64,000 nt of DNA. It comes from Sulfuricurvum sp. PD_MW2 (lineage in GTDB: Bacteria; Campylobacterota; Campylobacteria; Campylobacterales; Sulfurimonadaceae). A program made the translations under genes and the position numbers. Below are positions 18,524 to 28,605 of the stretch, piece after piece. The stretch spans positions 1 through 64,000 of the forward strand of contig NZ_NSIU01000009.1 in NCBI RefSeq assembly GCF_002633015.1, given 5' to 3'. The notes below the pieces were generated by a model that saw nothing but the letters and a program-made list of their open reading frames with translations, did no database searches and was not told the DNA's origin. Positions within the stretch are counted from its first letter, which is position 1; every line of letters begins with the position of its first letter.

Positions 18524-20081
18524 GATCGTATTTCTCCAATAAAAAATGTCCAAAGTTTTGGCTATTGCTTGACTCAAACTCATGAATCAGCGATTCAATC
18601 AATGGTGCTACCTCATCGCTCGTCACTTTGACTCCGGTTTTCACAGCAAATCTGCTCGATTCACCTTCCAGATGACCTCCGACGATAAGATCAAAACCTT
18701 TGTGGCGTTCATCATCCCGCTTGACAATTGCTCCCACAAATCCCAAATCAACAATGTGAGGATGGGCACATGAGTTTGGACAGCCGTTGATACTGATGCT
18801 CACCGGTTCGTCAAAGTCACTAAAGCGCTCATTGAGATACTTTACTACATCTATCGCCAAATCTTTGGTTTCACTCACCGCAAACTTACAAAAATTGAGT
18901 CCCGTACACGCTAATGTACGTGCTTCAAATACCGACGGATACGGATGGAATCCGACCGCTTTTAGCGTATCGATCATCGCTTCGGTGGCATCGCTTTCGA
19001 CATTCAAAATCACAAAATTTTGAGTCGTTGTGAGCGTAATTCCTTCTGCTTTGTAAAAATCGAGAATTCGACCAAGTTTTAAGAGCTTATCTCCACTGAT
19101 CCGTCCGCTCGTAAGTGCACAACCAATGGTATTGTACCCTTTGCGTACAGTTGCACCGACGCCAAAATGACTGCGTCTTGGATACGGAGTAAACGGTGCC
19201 GAATCGTATCGTTCCAACACAACACCCGATTCTTTTTCTAACTCTTGAACAAATTTTTCAACACCCCAGTCTTCGACCAAATGTCCCAAACGGGCTTTTG
19301 TTCGGTTGTCACGGCGTCCGGAATCACGATAAATTCGGGCAACAGCCTCCGCAATTTTGATGATATCTTCACGTTTAGCGTATCCGATATGATCGGCAAT
19401 ACGGCGATTGCTCGCCTGTCCTCCACCGACACTGACACTGAAGCGAAGGGTATTATTGTTTTTTACCGCGGTAAAAGCCAAATCCTGAACTTCATGCTGG
19501 ATACAATGTTTATTACACCCGCTCACACCAATTTTAAACTTTCTAGGCAAGTTTGAAAAATCGTGATTTCCACGATACAGATCGGTTAATGCATGGACAA
19601 TGTCACGAACATCATCAATCTGATCATGATCGATCCCATTTACCGGACAGCTCACAATATTTCGCGGACAATCTCCCGATGCACCCAAAACACTCAAATC
19701 TACGGATGAGAGACGTTTTAAAATTTCCGGAAAATCCTCAATTTTCAACCAATGAAACTGGATATCCTGTCGGGTCGTCAAATCCCCGCTTCCGCGGGCA
19801 AACTCAACTGAAATTTCTCCCAGTACTTCCACTTGTTTGGCGTTTAAATATCCACCTTCGAGCTTGACTCGAATCATGTAATACTGTGTCTCATCCTCAG
19901 GATCTTGAAGATTACGGTTTTGGGTATAGATTCCATACCATTTAAACCGATCAACATCTTCAGGATCAATCTCTTCCCCTGTTTGTGCGTATCGATAAAT
20001 GTCGGCGATGACTTCTAAACCGTCTTTTTCGCGTTTGATACGCTCTATTCGTTCTGCTTTTGTTTCATTCGCCATATTCAT
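18495..20081 (-). CDS. nitrite/sulfite reductase (siroheme, 4Fe-4S); probable assimilatory sulfite reductase
   Basis: TRQDIQFHWL, ARTLACTGLNFCKFAVSETK, NGCPNSCAHP; located in cys operon. Confidence 0.9.
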   Translation of the reverse strand: MNMANETKAERIERIKREKDGLEVIADIYRYAQTGEEIDPEDVDRFKWYGIYTQNRNLQDPEDETQYYMIRVKLEGGYLNAKQVEVLGEISVEFARGSGDLTTRQDIQFHWLKIEDFPEILKRLSSVDLSVLGASGDCPRNIVSCPVNGIDHDQIDDVRDIVHALTDLYRGNHDFSNLPRKFKIGVSGCNKHCIQHEVQDLAFTAVKNNNTLRFSVSVGGGQASNRRIADHIGYAKREDIIKIAEAVARIYRDSGRRDNRTKARLGHLVEDWGVEKFVQELEKESGVVLERYDSAPFTPYPRRSHFGVGATVRKGYNTIGCALTSGRISGDKLLKLGRILDFYKAEGITLTTTQNFVILNVESDATEAMIDTLKAVGFHPYPSVFEARTLACTGLNFCKFAVSETKDLAIDVVKYLNERFSDFDEPVSISINGCPNSCAHPHIVDLGFVGAIVKRDDERHKGFDLIVGGHLEGESSRFAVKTGVKVTSDEVAPLIESLIHEFESSNSQNFGHFLLEKYDHESIVSSTA

Positions 20082-20087
20082 CGCTCC

Positions 20088-21497
20088 TTAAACGATTATT
20101 GCTGCATTCCAATGTGGGAAATGCTTGCGTATAAGAGCATTGAGCTCTATCTCAAATTCTGATGCACTGCTTTGTTGCGTCGTACCCTCTTTTTCGGTAC
20201 TTTGCGTGATCATTCCGGCCGCAACGGTGTTATTGGTGATTTTATCAATCAAGATAAACCCTCCCATTTGACGATTTTCATCGTATAAATCAAATGCTAT
20301 CGGCTCACCTAAAACTAAACGAACCGATCCGATGTCGTTAAGTCCCAATTCTACCGCATCATGTCTTTCTTGCGTATTGACATCTACACGGTAATCAATT
20401 CCTTCGACATAAACCGTCGTACTTGTTGATCCCCGTTTGATCAAATAACTTTTGCCCGGCAAAAATTTTTCATCATCCATCCATACCAAATTCGCTCTAA
20501 TCGCATTGCTTTGCAAAATAGACTCATCCGCTTTGATCAAAACATTACCGCGACTGATATCGATCTCTTCGTTCAATGTCAACGTAATCGCATCGTTTGT
20601 AGATGCGGATTCGAGATTTCCATCATACGTTACGATCTCTTTAACCGTCGCTTGTTTGAGTGACGGATAAGCTGTAATACGATCTCCTACTCGAATCGTC
20701 CCAGAAGCAATCGTTCCGGCAAATCCTCTAAAATCAAGATTTGGGCGATTGACGTATTGAACCACCAATCTAAACGGACCGTCCACCGCAGCCGAGGCTA
20801 ATGGAACCTCTTCGAGAATGTCCAGCAACGTTTGTCCCTCATACCATGGAGTTTTGGCGCTTTTTGTAACGACATTATCTCCATCCAATGCCGAAAGAGG
20901 AACAGAGTAAATCTCTTTAATCCCTAACTCTTCTGCAAAAGCTCGATATTCTGTATCAATTTTTTGAAAAACATTTTGATCGAAATCAACTAAATCCATT
21001 TTATTGATGGCTACGACAACATTACGGATCCCCAAAAGGCGTACGATATAGGAGTGCCGACGCGTTTGCGTCACAATTCCGTATCGCGCATCGATCAGAA
21101 TAATCGCCAAATCGGCAGTCGAAGCACCGGTTGCCATGTTACGTGTATACTGTTCATGACCCGGAGTATCTGCGATAATAAACTTCCGTTTATCCGTCGA
21201 AAAATAGCGATACGCTACATCAATAGTAATCCCCTGCTCACGTTCGCTTTGCAATCCGTCAACCAGAAGTGCCAAATCGATTTTGTCTCCCGTCGTACCC
21301 GATTTTTTACTGTCGTTTTTGATCGATTCGAGTTGATCTTCAAAAATCATCTTTGAATCGTGTAATAATCGTCCGATCAAGGTACTTTTACCATCATCCA
21401 CGCTACCGCAGGTTATGAAGCGGAGCAACTCTTTGTGTTCTTGTTCTTTAAGATAGCCCTCGATATCGGTGGCTATCAATTCGCCTTGATGTGCCAT
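20088..21497 (-). CDS. cysN: sulfate adenylyltransferase subunit 1
   Basis: RFITCGSVDDGKSTLIGRLLHD, DTPGHEQYTRNMATGAS, NKMDLVD. Confidence 0.96.
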   Translation of the reverse strand: MAHQGELIATDIEGYLKEQEHKELLRFITCGSVDDGKSTLIGRLLHDSKMIFEDQLESIKNDSKKSGTTGDKIDLALLVDGLQSEREQGITIDVAYRYFSTDKRKFIIADTPGHEQYTRNMATGASTADLAIILIDARYGIVTQTRRHSYIVRLLGIRNVVVAINKMDLVDFDQNVFQKIDTEYRAFAEELGIKEIYSVPLSALDGDNVVTKSAKTPWYEGQTLLDILEEVPLASAAVDGPFRLVVQYVNRPNLDFRGFAGTIASGTIRVGDRITAYPSLKQATVKEIVTYDGNLESASTNDAITLTLNEEIDISRGNVLIKADESILQSNAIRANLVWMDDEKFLPGKSYLIKRGSTSTTVYVEGIDYRVDVNTQERHDAVELGLNDIGSVRLVLGEPIAFDLYDENRQMGGFILIDKITNNTVAAGMITQSTEKEGTTQQSSASEFEIELNALIRKHFPHWNAAIIV

Positions 21498-22408
21498 TAA
21501 AAATATCCTTCAATTTTCTTCTTTTCCATTGAGCCGGCACTGTCTGCATCGATCAGACGTCCTTGACGCTCACTTGTTTTCGTTAACAACATCTCTTGGA
21601 TGATTTCCGGCAAAGTCGCTGCATCACTCACAACGGCTCCGGTCAACGGATAACATCCCAGAGTACGGAAACGGACGTTTTCTAAAGTCGGAGTTTCTCC
21701 CTCTTTGAGCGGGAGACGTTCATCGTCGACCATGATTTTTACCCCGTCACGCTCGACAATCGGACGTAATGCGGAGAAGTACAACGGAACAATCGGAATC
21801 TCCTCAAGATAGATGTATTGCCAAATATCAAGCTCTGTCCAGTTTGAAAGAGGAAAAACACGAATGCTCTCCCCTTTATGAATCCGTCCGTTATACACAT
21901 TCCACAATTCCGGACGCTGATTTTTCGGATTCCATCGGTGATTTTTATCACGGAATGAATAGATCCGCTCTTTCGCACGACTTTTCTCTTCATCACGTCG
22001 AGCACCGCCGAACACCGCATCGAATTCATAATAATTCAATGCTTGTTTCAACCCTTCCGTTTTCATCACATCGGTATGAACCGCACTCCCATGGATAAAC
22101 GGGTTAATCCCTTGAGCAACCCCATCCGGATTAACATGGGTCAACAATGTAAGACCCAACTCTTTGACACGACGATCTCGAAATTCGATCATCTCTTTAA
22201 ACTTCCATGTCGTATCAACATGCAATAGCGGGAACGGCAACTTTGCCGGATAAAACGCTTTGATCGCCAAATGGAGCATCACGGATGAATCTTTACCTAT
22301 CGAGTAAAGCATTGCAGGGTTCTCAAACTCTGCAACGACTTCACGCATGATGTGAATCGCTTCGGCTTCCAATGCCTTTAAATGTGTTTTTCTCTCATCA
22401 GGTATCAT
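21497..22408 (-). CDS. cysD: sulfate adenylyltransferase subunit 2
   Basis: [39 protein letters not shown]. Confidence 0.97.
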   Translation of the reverse strand: MIPDERKTHLKALEAEAIHIMREVVAEFENPAMLYSIGKDSSVMLHLAIKAFYPAKLPFPLLHVDTTWKFKEMIEFRDRRVKELGLTLLTHVNPDGVAQGINPFIHGSAVHTDVMKTEGLKQALNYYEFDAVFGGARRDEEKSRAKERIYSFRDKNHRWNPKNQRPELWNVYNGRIHKGESIRVFPLSNWTELDIWQYIYLEEIPIVPLYFSALRPIVERDGVKIMVDDERLPLKEGETPTLENVRFRTLGCYPLTGAVVSDAATLPEIIQEMLLTKTSERQGRLIDADSAGSMEKKKIEGYF

Positions 22409-22433
22409 CGTTTCTCCTTTTCTACCTTAGTGA

Positions 22434-22526
22434 TCAAATAAAAATAGCCCAATCGGCCAACTCTTTGCGTCCCGAATACTCGTCATCATCGAGTATCCCA
22501 TCCAAAAATTCCAATAAGAATTTCAT
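22434..22526 (-). CDS. 30-aa small protein MKFLLEFLDGILDDDEYSGRKELADWAIFI
   Basis: ATG-TGA ORF between cysH and cysD; RBS AAAAGGGAAG upstream of ATG; below length cutoff of supplied track. Confidence 0.6.
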   Translation of the reverse strand: MKFLLEFLDGILDDDEYSGRKELADWAIFI

Positions 22527-22528
22527 TG

Positions 22529-23236
22529 TTACTTCCCTTTTAGGTGGAGTCCACACTCCTTATGCTCAGGGTTTTCCCACCACCATCGTCCGGCGCGGAT
22601 ATCTTCACCCTCGCGTATTGCACGGGTACATGGGGCACATCCGATACTCGGATAGCCTTGATTATGTAACGCGTTATAAGGGACTTTATTCGTTTTGATA
22701 TAATCCCAAACTCTCTCTTCATCCCATTCAATCAATGGATTCAATTTGATAAGATGATTTGTTTCATCCCACTCAATGAGTTGCATTGTCTCTCGTGTCG
22801 GAGACTGAGCTCGTCGTAATCCCGTAATCCATACATCCAATCCGCTCAATGCTCGGCGAAGCGGTTCCATTTTTCTTACCTGACAACACGCTTTTCGATT
22901 TTCAACACTCTCTCTAAAGCCGTTTATCCCTTGTGTTTGATACAGTGCTTCTACCGCTGCTCTATCGGGACAATACACTTGAACTTTTATCCCATATTTT
23001 CGATTGGTCTCTTCCATCACCGAATAGGTTTCTTCAGGAAGTCTTCCCGTATCAAGTGTAAAAATCTTTACCGTAGGATCGATTCTGAGCAAAATATCGG
23101 TTAAAACCTGATCTTCAACCCCAAAACTCGATGCCAATGCAATACGTCCTTTATGAGCTTCTAAATACGTCCCCAACAAAAATCCAATCGATTCATCTTT
23201 GAATCGTTGATTGAGTCCTTCTATACCTGTGCTCAT
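22529..23236 (-). CDS. cysH: adenylylsulfate (APS) reductase, CysH family
   Basis: ALASSFGVEDQVL, RKACCQVRK..., GCAPCTRAI..., KECGLH; CC...CxxC indicates the 4Fe-4S APS-reductase subtype; start MSTGIEGL at 23236. Confidence 0.93.
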   Translation of the reverse strand: MSTGIEGLNQRFKDESIGFLLGTYLEAHKGRIALASSFGVEDQVLTDILLRIDPTVKIFTLDTGRLPEETYSVMEETNRKYGIKVQVYCPDRAAVEALYQTQGINGFRESVENRKACCQVRKMEPLRRALSGLDVWITGLRRAQSPTRETMQLIEWDETNHLIKLNPLIEWDEERVWDYIKTNKVPYNALHNQGYPSIGCAPCTRAIREGEDIRAGRWWWENPEHKECGLHLKGK

Positions 23237-23244
23237 CTCGTCTC

Positions 23245-23475
23245 CTATATTTGATAGTCGTTTTCTACTACTTTTACACGACCAAAATTTGTTTTGTCCC
23301 AAGCTCTCTCATGCAAGTAATATAAAAACATTTTTGTTATCACTTCGATCGATCCGATTGAAACGGCCATCACCAAATCACCTGTAATGAAGTAAGAAAC
23401 GATCATCGTATCGATCGTTCCTACGGTTCTCCATGAAATCGCTTTGATGACACTTCTATAATGTTTGTCCGCCAT
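23245..23475 (-). CDS. DUF2061 membrane protein
   Basis: SVIKAISWRTVGTIDTMIVSYFITG...IEVITKMFLYYLHERAWDK. Confidence 0.88.
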   Translation of the reverse strand: MADKHYRSVIKAISWRTVGTIDTMIVSYFITGDLVMAVSIGSIEVITKMFLYYLHERAWDKTNFGRVKVVENDYQI

Positions 23476-23498
23476 AATGATCCTTCTTTAATACTCGT

Positions 23499-24434
23499 TT
23501 ATCCGTTCTCAGAAGGAAATTCATAAAGCTCTGTACTCAGATATCTCTCACCGGTATCGCACAGAATTGTTACTATTGTTTTCCCTTTATTTTCAGGACG
23601 GTCTGCTATTTTCTTTGCGGCTGCTACATTTGCACCTGCCGAAATTCCAACCAAAAGCCCTTCTTTTTTCGCAATCGTTCTTGATGTTGCGATCGCTTCA
23701 TCATTGGTGATACGAAGAATTTCATCGTAAATACCGCGGTTGAGAACTTGAGGAACAAATCCCGCACCAATCCCTTGAATTTTATGCGGTCCAGCCGGTT
23801 CACCGGAGAGAACCGCCGAGGCATCGGGTTCAACTGCGATAATCTGTATATTTGGGTTATACTTTCTCAGTACCTCACCCACACCGGTAATCGTTCCGCC
23901 TGTTCCGATCGCCGCGACCAAAATATCGATTTTTCCATCGGTATCTCTCCAAATCTCTTCCGCCGTACTCTGACGATGGATATCCGGATTATCTCCATTA
24001 TTAAACTGTTGCAAAACAACCGCACCCGGTATAGATGCACCGAGTTCATTCGCTTTTAGCACAGCTCCACCCATCCCCTTTTCAGGTTCGGTCAAAACGA
24101 TCTCTGCACCTAATGCTGCTAAAAGACGTCTTCTTTCCAAGCTCATGGAGCTCGGCATTGTTAGAATCAATTTCAATCCAAGACTTGCGGCTACGCTTGC
24201 CAAGGCAATCCCAGTATTACCGCTGGTCGGTTCGATGATAACGCTTTGTTCCGTAATCTCACCGCGTTGAATGGCCTGAAGAATCATGTTGCATCCAATT
24301 CGATCTTTAACCGAACCTGATGGATTCATAAATTCACACTTTCCTATGACCTTTGTTGATCCGTCTGAAAAATGATTTAACGTAATGAGCGGCGTATTTC
24401 CGATCAACTCTGTAACATTGGCTGCAACTTTCAT
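23499..24434 (-). CDS. cysK: cysteine synthase A
   Basis: ELIGNTPLI, NPSGSVKDRIG, PTSGNTGIALA, GTGGTITGVGE. Confidence 0.95.
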   Translation of the reverse strand: MKVAANVTELIGNTPLITLNHFSDGSTKVIGKCEFMNPSGSVKDRIGCNMILQAIQRGEITEQSVIIEPTSGNTGIALASVAASLGLKLILTMPSSMSLERRRLLAALGAEIVLTEPEKGMGGAVLKANELGASIPGAVVLQQFNNGDNPDIHRQSTAEEIWRDTDGKIDILVAAIGTGGTITGVGEVLRKYNPNIQIIAVEPDASAVLSGEPAGPHKIQGIGAGFVPQVLNRGIYDEILRITNDEAIATSRTIAKKEGLLVGISAGANVAAAKKIADRPENKGKTIVTILCDTGERYLSTELYEFPSENG

Positions 24435-24573
24435 TGTTCACTCCTTTCACTGATGAGATTTCATATTTAATGAACACTCATTCATATTTTGAATAGAGAA
24501 ATTATAGAGGATTTTTTTTACAATGTCAAGTATTTCTATAGGATTAGTATATTTTGTTGATATTATTTTGATT

Positions 24574-24595
24574 AAACCCCTAAAAATAGGGGTTT
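24574..24595. terminator. inverted repeat AAACCCCTA-AAAA-TAGGGGTTT, terminator-like
   Basis: Perfect 9-bp stem between the minus-strand gene ending at 24660 and the cysK promoter region. Confidence 0.65.
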
Positions 24596-24659
24596 TTAAT
24601 TCTTAGTAAAACAATATGTTTTTAGGAAATTTTAGCATACACAACTATTTTAGTTGGGT

Positions 24660-25217
24660 TTATAGGTCGAAAAAAGCTTTACACTTTGCAATTATTTTCT
24701 CTTGACGCGTTCTCCCGACAGGCTCACTCTGACGGATATGATCGACTTTATTGATTAACTCACCGATCCCCTGCGGAATCATTTTAGTGAGATACTGCCT
24801 CAATGCAGAACTCACCGCAGGAGCACGCCCTGCGGTATTGATTCCTATACACAGATCCTCACTAACAATCAATGCAGGAAAAATAAATGAACACCATGCA
24901 GGCGAATCGACACAATTGACATGAATATGATGCGTCATACAAAAATGGAATATTTTTTCTTGTTCCGATAAATCATCCAAAGCACCGATTACTATAAATC
25001 TTCCGCTTAAATCATCCATAGTATAAGGACGCTTCTCTAATACAAAGGAGTAGTTCTCTGCAAGTATTTCGATTTCAGGATGAATAGAGGGTGCAATAAC
25101 CTTCAACCCTGGTGAAAACTTCACGAGTTGTTCTATCTTTCGCAAAGCGACCTCTCCGCCTCCCACAACCAAACAATCTTTCCCTTCGAGATTCAAAAAC
25201 ATCGGAAAATAAGCCAT
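24660..25217 (-). CDS. precorrin-2 dehydrogenase / sirohydrochlorin ferrochelatase-type (CysG N-terminal family)
   Basis: CLVVGGGEVALRKIEQL, INTAGRAPAVSSALRQYL. Confidence 0.9.
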   Translation of the reverse strand: MAYFPMFLNLEGKDCLVVGGGEVALRKIEQLVKFSPGLKVIAPSIHPEIEILAENYSFVLEKRPYTMDDLSGRFIVIGALDDLSEQEKIFHFCMTHHIHVNCVDSPAWCSFIFPALIVSEDLCIGINTAGRAPAVSSALRQYLTKMIPQGIGELINKVDHIRQSEPVGRTRQEKIIAKCKAFFDL

Positions 25218-25337
25218 ATCAACTGCCCCTGTACATATCTATCGTGCTGAAGTATACTAAACTTTTGACACTATGTCAGATTTTTGACGACAAAACACTC
25301 TTTATGCTACGATACTGAAAAAATAACGCAGGAAACT

Positions 25338-25907
25338 ATGGCCATCATTTCAATCGCATCTACCAAAGGGGGAGTTGGCAAAACATCTCTCGCCTTTTCT
25401 CTTGCTAAAGATCTGCGTTATCGCTACGCGACCAACGATATGTCGGTCGCACTGAACAAATACAAAAATGCGCGCTATTATCCCAACAAAATTCCCCTCT
25501 ATCCCGATACCGTTTATGATTTTGGAGGATTTGAAAACCCCCATGCCAATGAAATTTTGAAAGAGTCGGATATCATCATTCTGCCAACGACGAATGATCT
25601 CAATTCGATTATGAAGAGTTTGATTTTTATCAAGAACTTTCGGGAAAAGACCATTCTCGTATTTGCCAATATGATCGATTCTCCCACTGATGCGATGATG
25701 ATCCGTGAAAAAATTCATGAACACTTTCCAAACCTTGCTTTTACCTATCTGCGACGGACAAAATTGCTGAAAAATGCGTTAGAGAGCGGTATGAGTGCAA
25801 CGGAACTCTATGTGAGCAGCAACCATACGCAGCATCTTTATAAACAAGCGTATGCGGAATACTCAAAAATTCTCAATCTTTTTACGGGGGAACAAGAAGG
25901 GTTTTAA
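25338..25907 (+). CDS. orphan ParA/MinD-like P-loop ATPase
   Basis: IASTKGGVGKTSLAFSLAKDL deviant Walker A; start MAIISIAS at 25338. Confidence 0.85.
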   Translation: MAIISIASTKGGVGKTSLAFSLAKDLRYRYATNDMSVALNKYKNARYYPNKIPLYPDTVYDFGGFENPHANEILKESDIIILPTTNDLNSIMKSLIFIKNFREKTILVFANMIDSPTDAMMIREKIHEHFPNLAFTYLRRTKLLKNALESGMSATELYVSSNHTQHLYKQAYAEYSKILNLFTGEQEGF

Positions 25908-27523
25908 AGCCCTGCTTGTTTTTTCACCTCAAGCCGATCGTACATCTCCAACATATTTCGATAATCTTGATGTAATGCACTAGTGACCAGATACTCTTCA
26001 CCGTTGAGAATGTTCACCGCTTTTGCAACCCGCTCTTTTCCGTACAAATCACACAAAGCTTGGGTGTAATCTTCCAGCTCTAATCCCAATTCTTCCATGC
26101 GTACCAATTCGGCGATCAGGTTTCCTAATGGTTTGTTCCCAAATTCGAGATAACTCACCGCTTCATCGAAATTTTCCATAGAGAGATGAAGCTGCGCTTT
26201 GAGTTCACCGATCGTGAAATTCTCCTCAAATATGACCCCGATAAATTTCTCAACATTGAGATGATCTTCGAGCGCTTCGATCTCATCCAGCACCGTTTCC
26301 GGATCATACTGATCAAAATTCAAAATGATCTCCCGATAAAATTTCCCACGATTTCGGTTGTTGTAGATTAAATCATCGATCGGATACACTTCAGAAACAC
26401 CGGGAACGACAATCTGACACGAATAAAATCCCAAATACTCATAATCACGAATATAGAGTTCACGCCCCATCGATTCAAAAATCGACGTTAGATAATTAAA
26501 CTCATCATCCGTAGTCTCACCGGTGTATTGCCATGGTACAAGTTCAAAACTCTTTTTGGCACTCAAAAACTGAATCCCCATTTTGCCGTTGGAGTCGATA
26601 AAGTGCGATTCGAGATTGAAACTCTCGGAGACAAGCGACATGTCGAATGTCGGAACCTCAAAACTCTCCAGCGCATTCAAATCACGTCCCTGCATTAGCT
26701 CCGTCATCGTACGTTCCAATGAAACTTCAAGGATCGGATGGGCACCGAAAGAGACAAAAAGGGTCGCATTGGCAGGATTGATAAACGAGATTGCCGTAAC
26801 AGGAAATTTGCCTCCAAGCGAGGCATCCAAAACATTTACGACATACCCTAATTCTCGAAGCTTGGTCAAATCACCGTAAAGACGCTCAAACTGCGAGAGA
26901 AACTCATCGTCATAAGCCGGCAAAGCATAACCGTTTTTGATGATCTCAATCTTTGCATACCGTTCCAAAATTTCACTCATGGACTGCACTTGTGCTTCTT
27001 TAGGGGTATTTCCGGTTGCCAAACCGTTACTGACATAGAGATTGCTCAAAATATTGATCGGAAAATAAACCACTTCCCCACTCATTAGCTTTTTAAAAGG
27101 TAATGCAACGATTTTATCTTCGATATCGCTGTTAAAATCGATCAGTTCATCCATACTCAGCTCGCCAGATGGATCATAAATATTGATCAATTCGGGACTC
27201 AGATATCCACCCTCAAAATCAAATTCCACCTCATCAGGATAATATTTGCGCGCAGGCAAATGAAAATCGATAAAAAAATTATTCGTTTGAAGCCGCTCGA
27301 TATATTCACCTAATGCACTTGCCGTTGATGCTTCTGAATAGACCCCTTTTCCGTTGGAGTAAATATGTCTTGGTGCTTCTGCAGAAGCAAGATTCACCGA
27401 AAAACAGTGATTTAATGGATGTTTCTCATGTGAATAGGTGACATTGCATCCCATCTCTTGAAGTATCGCTTGCATGCGATTTATCGAAACTTCTACAGGG
27501 GCATTTTTGGAGGTTAAGTTCAT
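25904..27523 (-). CDS. ycaO: YcaO-domain protein
   Basis: GKGVYSEASTASALGEYIERLQ, GTGNTPKEAQVQSMSEILERYAK-type ATP-binding segments; C-terminal helical domain as in E. coli YcaO. Confidence 0.9.
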   Translation of the reverse strand: MNLTSKNAPVEVSINRMQAILQEMGCNVTYSHEKHPLNHCFSVNLASAEAPRHIYSNGKGVYSEASTASALGEYIERLQTNNFFIDFHLPARKYYPDEVEFDFEGGYLSPELINIYDPSGELSMDELIDFNSDIEDKIVALPFKKLMSGEVVYFPINILSNLYVSNGLATGNTPKEAQVQSMSEILERYAKIEIIKNGYALPAYDDEFLSQFERLYGDLTKLRELGYVVNVLDASLGGKFPVTAISFINPANATLFVSFGAHPILEVSLERTMTELMQGRDLNALESFEVPTFDMSLVSESFNLESHFIDSNGKMGIQFLSAKKSFELVPWQYTGETTDDEFNYLTSIFESMGRELYIRDYEYLGFYSCQIVVPGVSEVYPIDDLIYNNRNRGKFYREIILNFDQYDPETVLDEIEALEDHLNVEKFIGVIFEENFTIGELKAQLHLSMENFDEAVSYLEFGNKPLGNLIAELVRMEELGLELEDYTQALCDLYGKERVAKAVNILNGEEYLVTSALHQDYRNMLEMYDRLEVKKQAGL

Positions 27524-27628
27524 ATCGGTTCACTTTAAATAAATTGTCAGGAAGTATAGCCAAAAGAGTTTACGAGTTATTGTCGTATTTACGTTAGGAT
27601 ATCATCCTAAATTATTCAGAGGCTAATT

Positions 27629-27961
27629 ATGATGGATCTGTTTGTTGGATTAAATCTGTTTTTACTGTTTATTATCATCGGATTGTTCGCGATATGGATA
27701 TGGGCTTTGATCGATATACTCACCTCAAAATTCAACGAAGACCTGATGCAGATCGTATGGCTGCTCGTGGTCTTCTTTTTGCCATTTATCGGGGTATTAC
27801 TCTATTTACTGATCGGTCGAACGATGAAACGACAATCTCCAAATGAATCGAATCCGAGTGACAAATACGATCACCTTACCAAGCTCAAATCATTGCTCGA
27901 TGAGGGGATTTTAACCACCGAAGAGTATGAAGCGGAAAAAGAGAAAATTCTAAAGCACTAA
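27629..27961 (+). CDS. PLDc_N / SHOCT-domain membrane protein
   Basis: FLPFIGVLLYLLIGR plus KLKSLLDEGILTTEEYEAEKEKIL. Confidence 0.85.
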   Translation: MMDLFVGLNLFLLFIIIGLFAIWIWALIDILTSKFNEDLMQIVWLLVVFFLPFIGVLLYLLIGRTMKRQSPNESNPSDKYDHLTKLKSLLDEGILTTEEYEAEKEKILKH

Positions 27962-28049
27962 AAAATTCTTAATTAAATATTCATATTCCATACATATAAT
28001 ATTTTATTATATATAGTTAATAATTGATGCTCTATGATTAAGGCATTAC

Positions 28050-28553
28050 ATGTCAAAGGAGTCAATTATGTTACGCAAACTCTCACTATTGATATTGTCT
28101 GGACTTCTTAGTTCCGCAATTCTTTGCGCGGTCGATTACGATGGTGAAAAAAGTATGTTGGTTGAAGCCCCCTATAATATGTGCGTTATACCACCACAAA
28201 TAAGCGAAGCACAAGCACAGGGGATAAACGTTGTCAATACAAAAAAAGCAAAAGTTCTGTATGAGCAAAATGCTGTTTTTTTTGATGCACGTGAAAAGCG
28301 ACACTATGCAAAAGAACGTATCAAGGGTGCATACCCCGTCTATTTTGATGTTTCTAAAGCAGAGTACATTGTAATCCAGTTACCTCAAGACAAAAAACAA
28401 CCTCTCGTTTTTTACTGCTACGGTGAATCATGCGCCAATTCGTATGAAGCCGCTTTGGCAGTACGAAAGCTCGGATATACAAACGTTAATTGGCTTCTTA
28501 ACGGGTTCGGCGAATGGAAAGCAAGCAGGTACCCGCTCCAATCTCAGTTTTAA
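28050..28553 (+). CDS. secreted rhodanese-domain protein
   Basis: FDAREKRHYAKERIKGA and active loop YCYGESCANS. Confidence 0.85.
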   Translation: MSKESIMLRKLSLLILSGLLSSAILCAVDYDGEKSMLVEAPYNMCVIPPQISEAQAQGINVVNTKKAKVLYEQNAVFFDAREKRHYAKERIKGAYPVYFDVSKAEYIVIQLPQDKKQPLVFYCYGESCANSYEAALAVRKLGYTNVNWLLNGFGEWKASRYPLQSQF

Positions 28554-28555
28554 TT

Positions 28556-28605
28556 GGATTCACCCAAAGGGTTATTCACTCGCCTTCGCGGGAATGACGA
28601 GTCGC
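28556..28605. repeat. candidate REP-like element with GCCTTCGCGGGAATGACGA core
   Basis: Resembles the dispersed palindrome core ATTCCCGC-CTTC-GCGGGAAT, imperfect here. Confidence 0.45.
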
